DNA of 64,000 nucleotides. Source: Algibacter miyuki (lineage in GTDB: Bacteria; Bacteroidota; Bacteroidia; Flavobacteriales; Flavobacteriaceae). Each line of letters starts with the position of its first letter. The stretch's first letter is position 1. Shown here one piece after another: positions 63,796 through 64,000 of the stretch. The notes beneath the pieces are model-generated. The model did no database searches and was not told the DNA's origin. It saw only the letters and a program-made list of their open reading frames with translations. A program made the translations under genes and the position numbers. Location of the stretch: assembly GCF_042427745.1 (NCBI RefSeq), contig NZ_JBHMFA010000017.1. One strand, given 5' to 3'.

Positions 63796-64000
63796 ATGAA
63801 AACAACTCTACTAATATTTTTAGCCATTGCCATGTTTTTAAGTTTGATTAAAAAAAACAAAAAAAGAAGCGAGCGCCAATATGAAAGTGATGTAAAAGAA
63901 AACGCAGACTTTCCCGAAGCTGTAGAATTAGAATCTTACAATGTATCAGATTTTGATCAGGAAATATTTAATAATTGGGCTGCTATGCCTAGTACATCAA
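63796..64000 (+). CDS. Start of a phage protein, partial (C-terminus outside window)
   Basis: 68 residues in the window with a short membrane anchor (TTLLIFLAIAMFLSLIKKNKKRS) and an acidic segment (VKENADFPEAVELESYNVSDFDQEIF). No stop is seen before the edge. The large terminase is expected near but is not this protein. Confidence 0.45.
   Translation, partial: MKTTLLIFLAIAMFLSLIKKNKKRSERQYESDVKENADFPEAVELESYNVSDFDQEIFNNWAAMPSTS

Larger units (their letters stand above)
38736..64000. mobile_element. Prophage, left part (right end outside the window)
   Basis: The left border is the tRNA-like attL at 38736-38753. Inside follow a minus-strand XRE repressor, divergent early genes, a primase-helicase, a minus-strand cargo block (45372-52270) and late genes (fibre, holin, endolysin, spanin-like, prohead protease, capsid, PLD-like protein and probable terminase small subunit). 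The element continues beyond 64000, where the large terminase, portal, tail genes, integrase and attR with the reconstituted tRNA are expected. No integrase is visible in the window, so the integration mechanism is inferred from the attL alone. Confidence 0.85.

Noticed and set aside
38736..64000. Mu-like transposable phage
   Set aside because: No MuA/MuB-type transposase is seen and the tRNA-based attL points to site-specific integration.
38736..64000. CRISPR array in the window
   Set aside because: No regularly spaced short direct repeats with unique spacers were seen; repeats A to C are long and separated by genes.

Overview
The window looks like a low-GC marine Flavobacteriaceae (Bacteroidota) chromosome. 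The evidence is: the promoter style (TATATTTG-type -7 boxes, few Shine-Dalgarno sites); Bacteroidota-typical families (DUF3078, DUF4468, GlnN-type and GSII-type glutamine synthetases, BlaI/M56 pairs carrying TonB-plug-like tails); and a run of sulfatases with glycoside hydrolases typical of algal-polysaccharide degraders. I cannot name the species.

Region 1 (1-20736, all minus strand) is part of a polysaccharide utilization locus for a sulfated polysaccharide. It holds five S1-type sulfatases with visible C-x-P-S/T-R maturation motifs (one cut by the window edge), an SGNH hydrolase, two paralogous beta-helix proteins, a double DUF1080 protein, a GH31 with a PA14 insert, an unassigned TIM-barrel-like glycosidase candidate and a GH95 (alpha-L-fucosidase or alpha-L-galactosidase). 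Nearly all have signal peptides or lipoboxes. No SusC/SusD pair or regulator lies in the window, so the uptake part must be outside it. The substrate (fucoidan, carrageenan, porphyran or other) is not decided by the sequence.

Region 2 (20900-38735) is ordinary chromosome: pyrF, prfA, membrane and lipoproteins, purM, divergent glutamine synthetases III and II, an LRR-kinase, a GNAT enzyme, a Na/Ca-type exchanger, a BlaI/BlaR1-like pair with a visible operator, and two very small genes.

Region 3 (38736 to the end) is a prophage that runs out of the window. Its left end is marked by an 18-base fragment that fits the 3' end of a tRNA gene, still followed on the tRNA strand by a terminator: a textbook attL. 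Rightward from it come a minus-strand XRE repressor, a divergent control region, an early operon (a four-cysteine plus LuxR-HTH regulator, small proteins, a primase-helicase fusion), iteron-like repeats, and then a cargo block on the opposite strand (45372-52270). The cargo is an MmeI-like type IIL restriction-modification enzyme with a YozE-like partner, an FRG-domain protein, and small genes separated by attC-like repeats. The late genes follow on the plus strand: a tail-fibre-like protein with an SGNH esterase, holin, GH19-like endolysin, spanin-like lipoprotein, S49 prohead protease, major capsid protein with a fused scaffold-like arm, a further structural protein, a PLD-like protein and a probable terminase small subunit or HTH protein. 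No integrase, portal or large terminase is in the window; they should lie to the right.

The most unusual signal is a probable phage-specific late promoter class. The 13-mer CATGTCTTAAAAA occurs three times, each time in the gap before a late gene group, and each time exactly 33 bases before a TTTAC/TTTAG box. Two other late and control regions share an ATAAGTATT-type operator. Together these suggest a dedicated late-gene activation scheme, with the four-cysteine LuxR-like protein as an obvious but untested candidate regulator.
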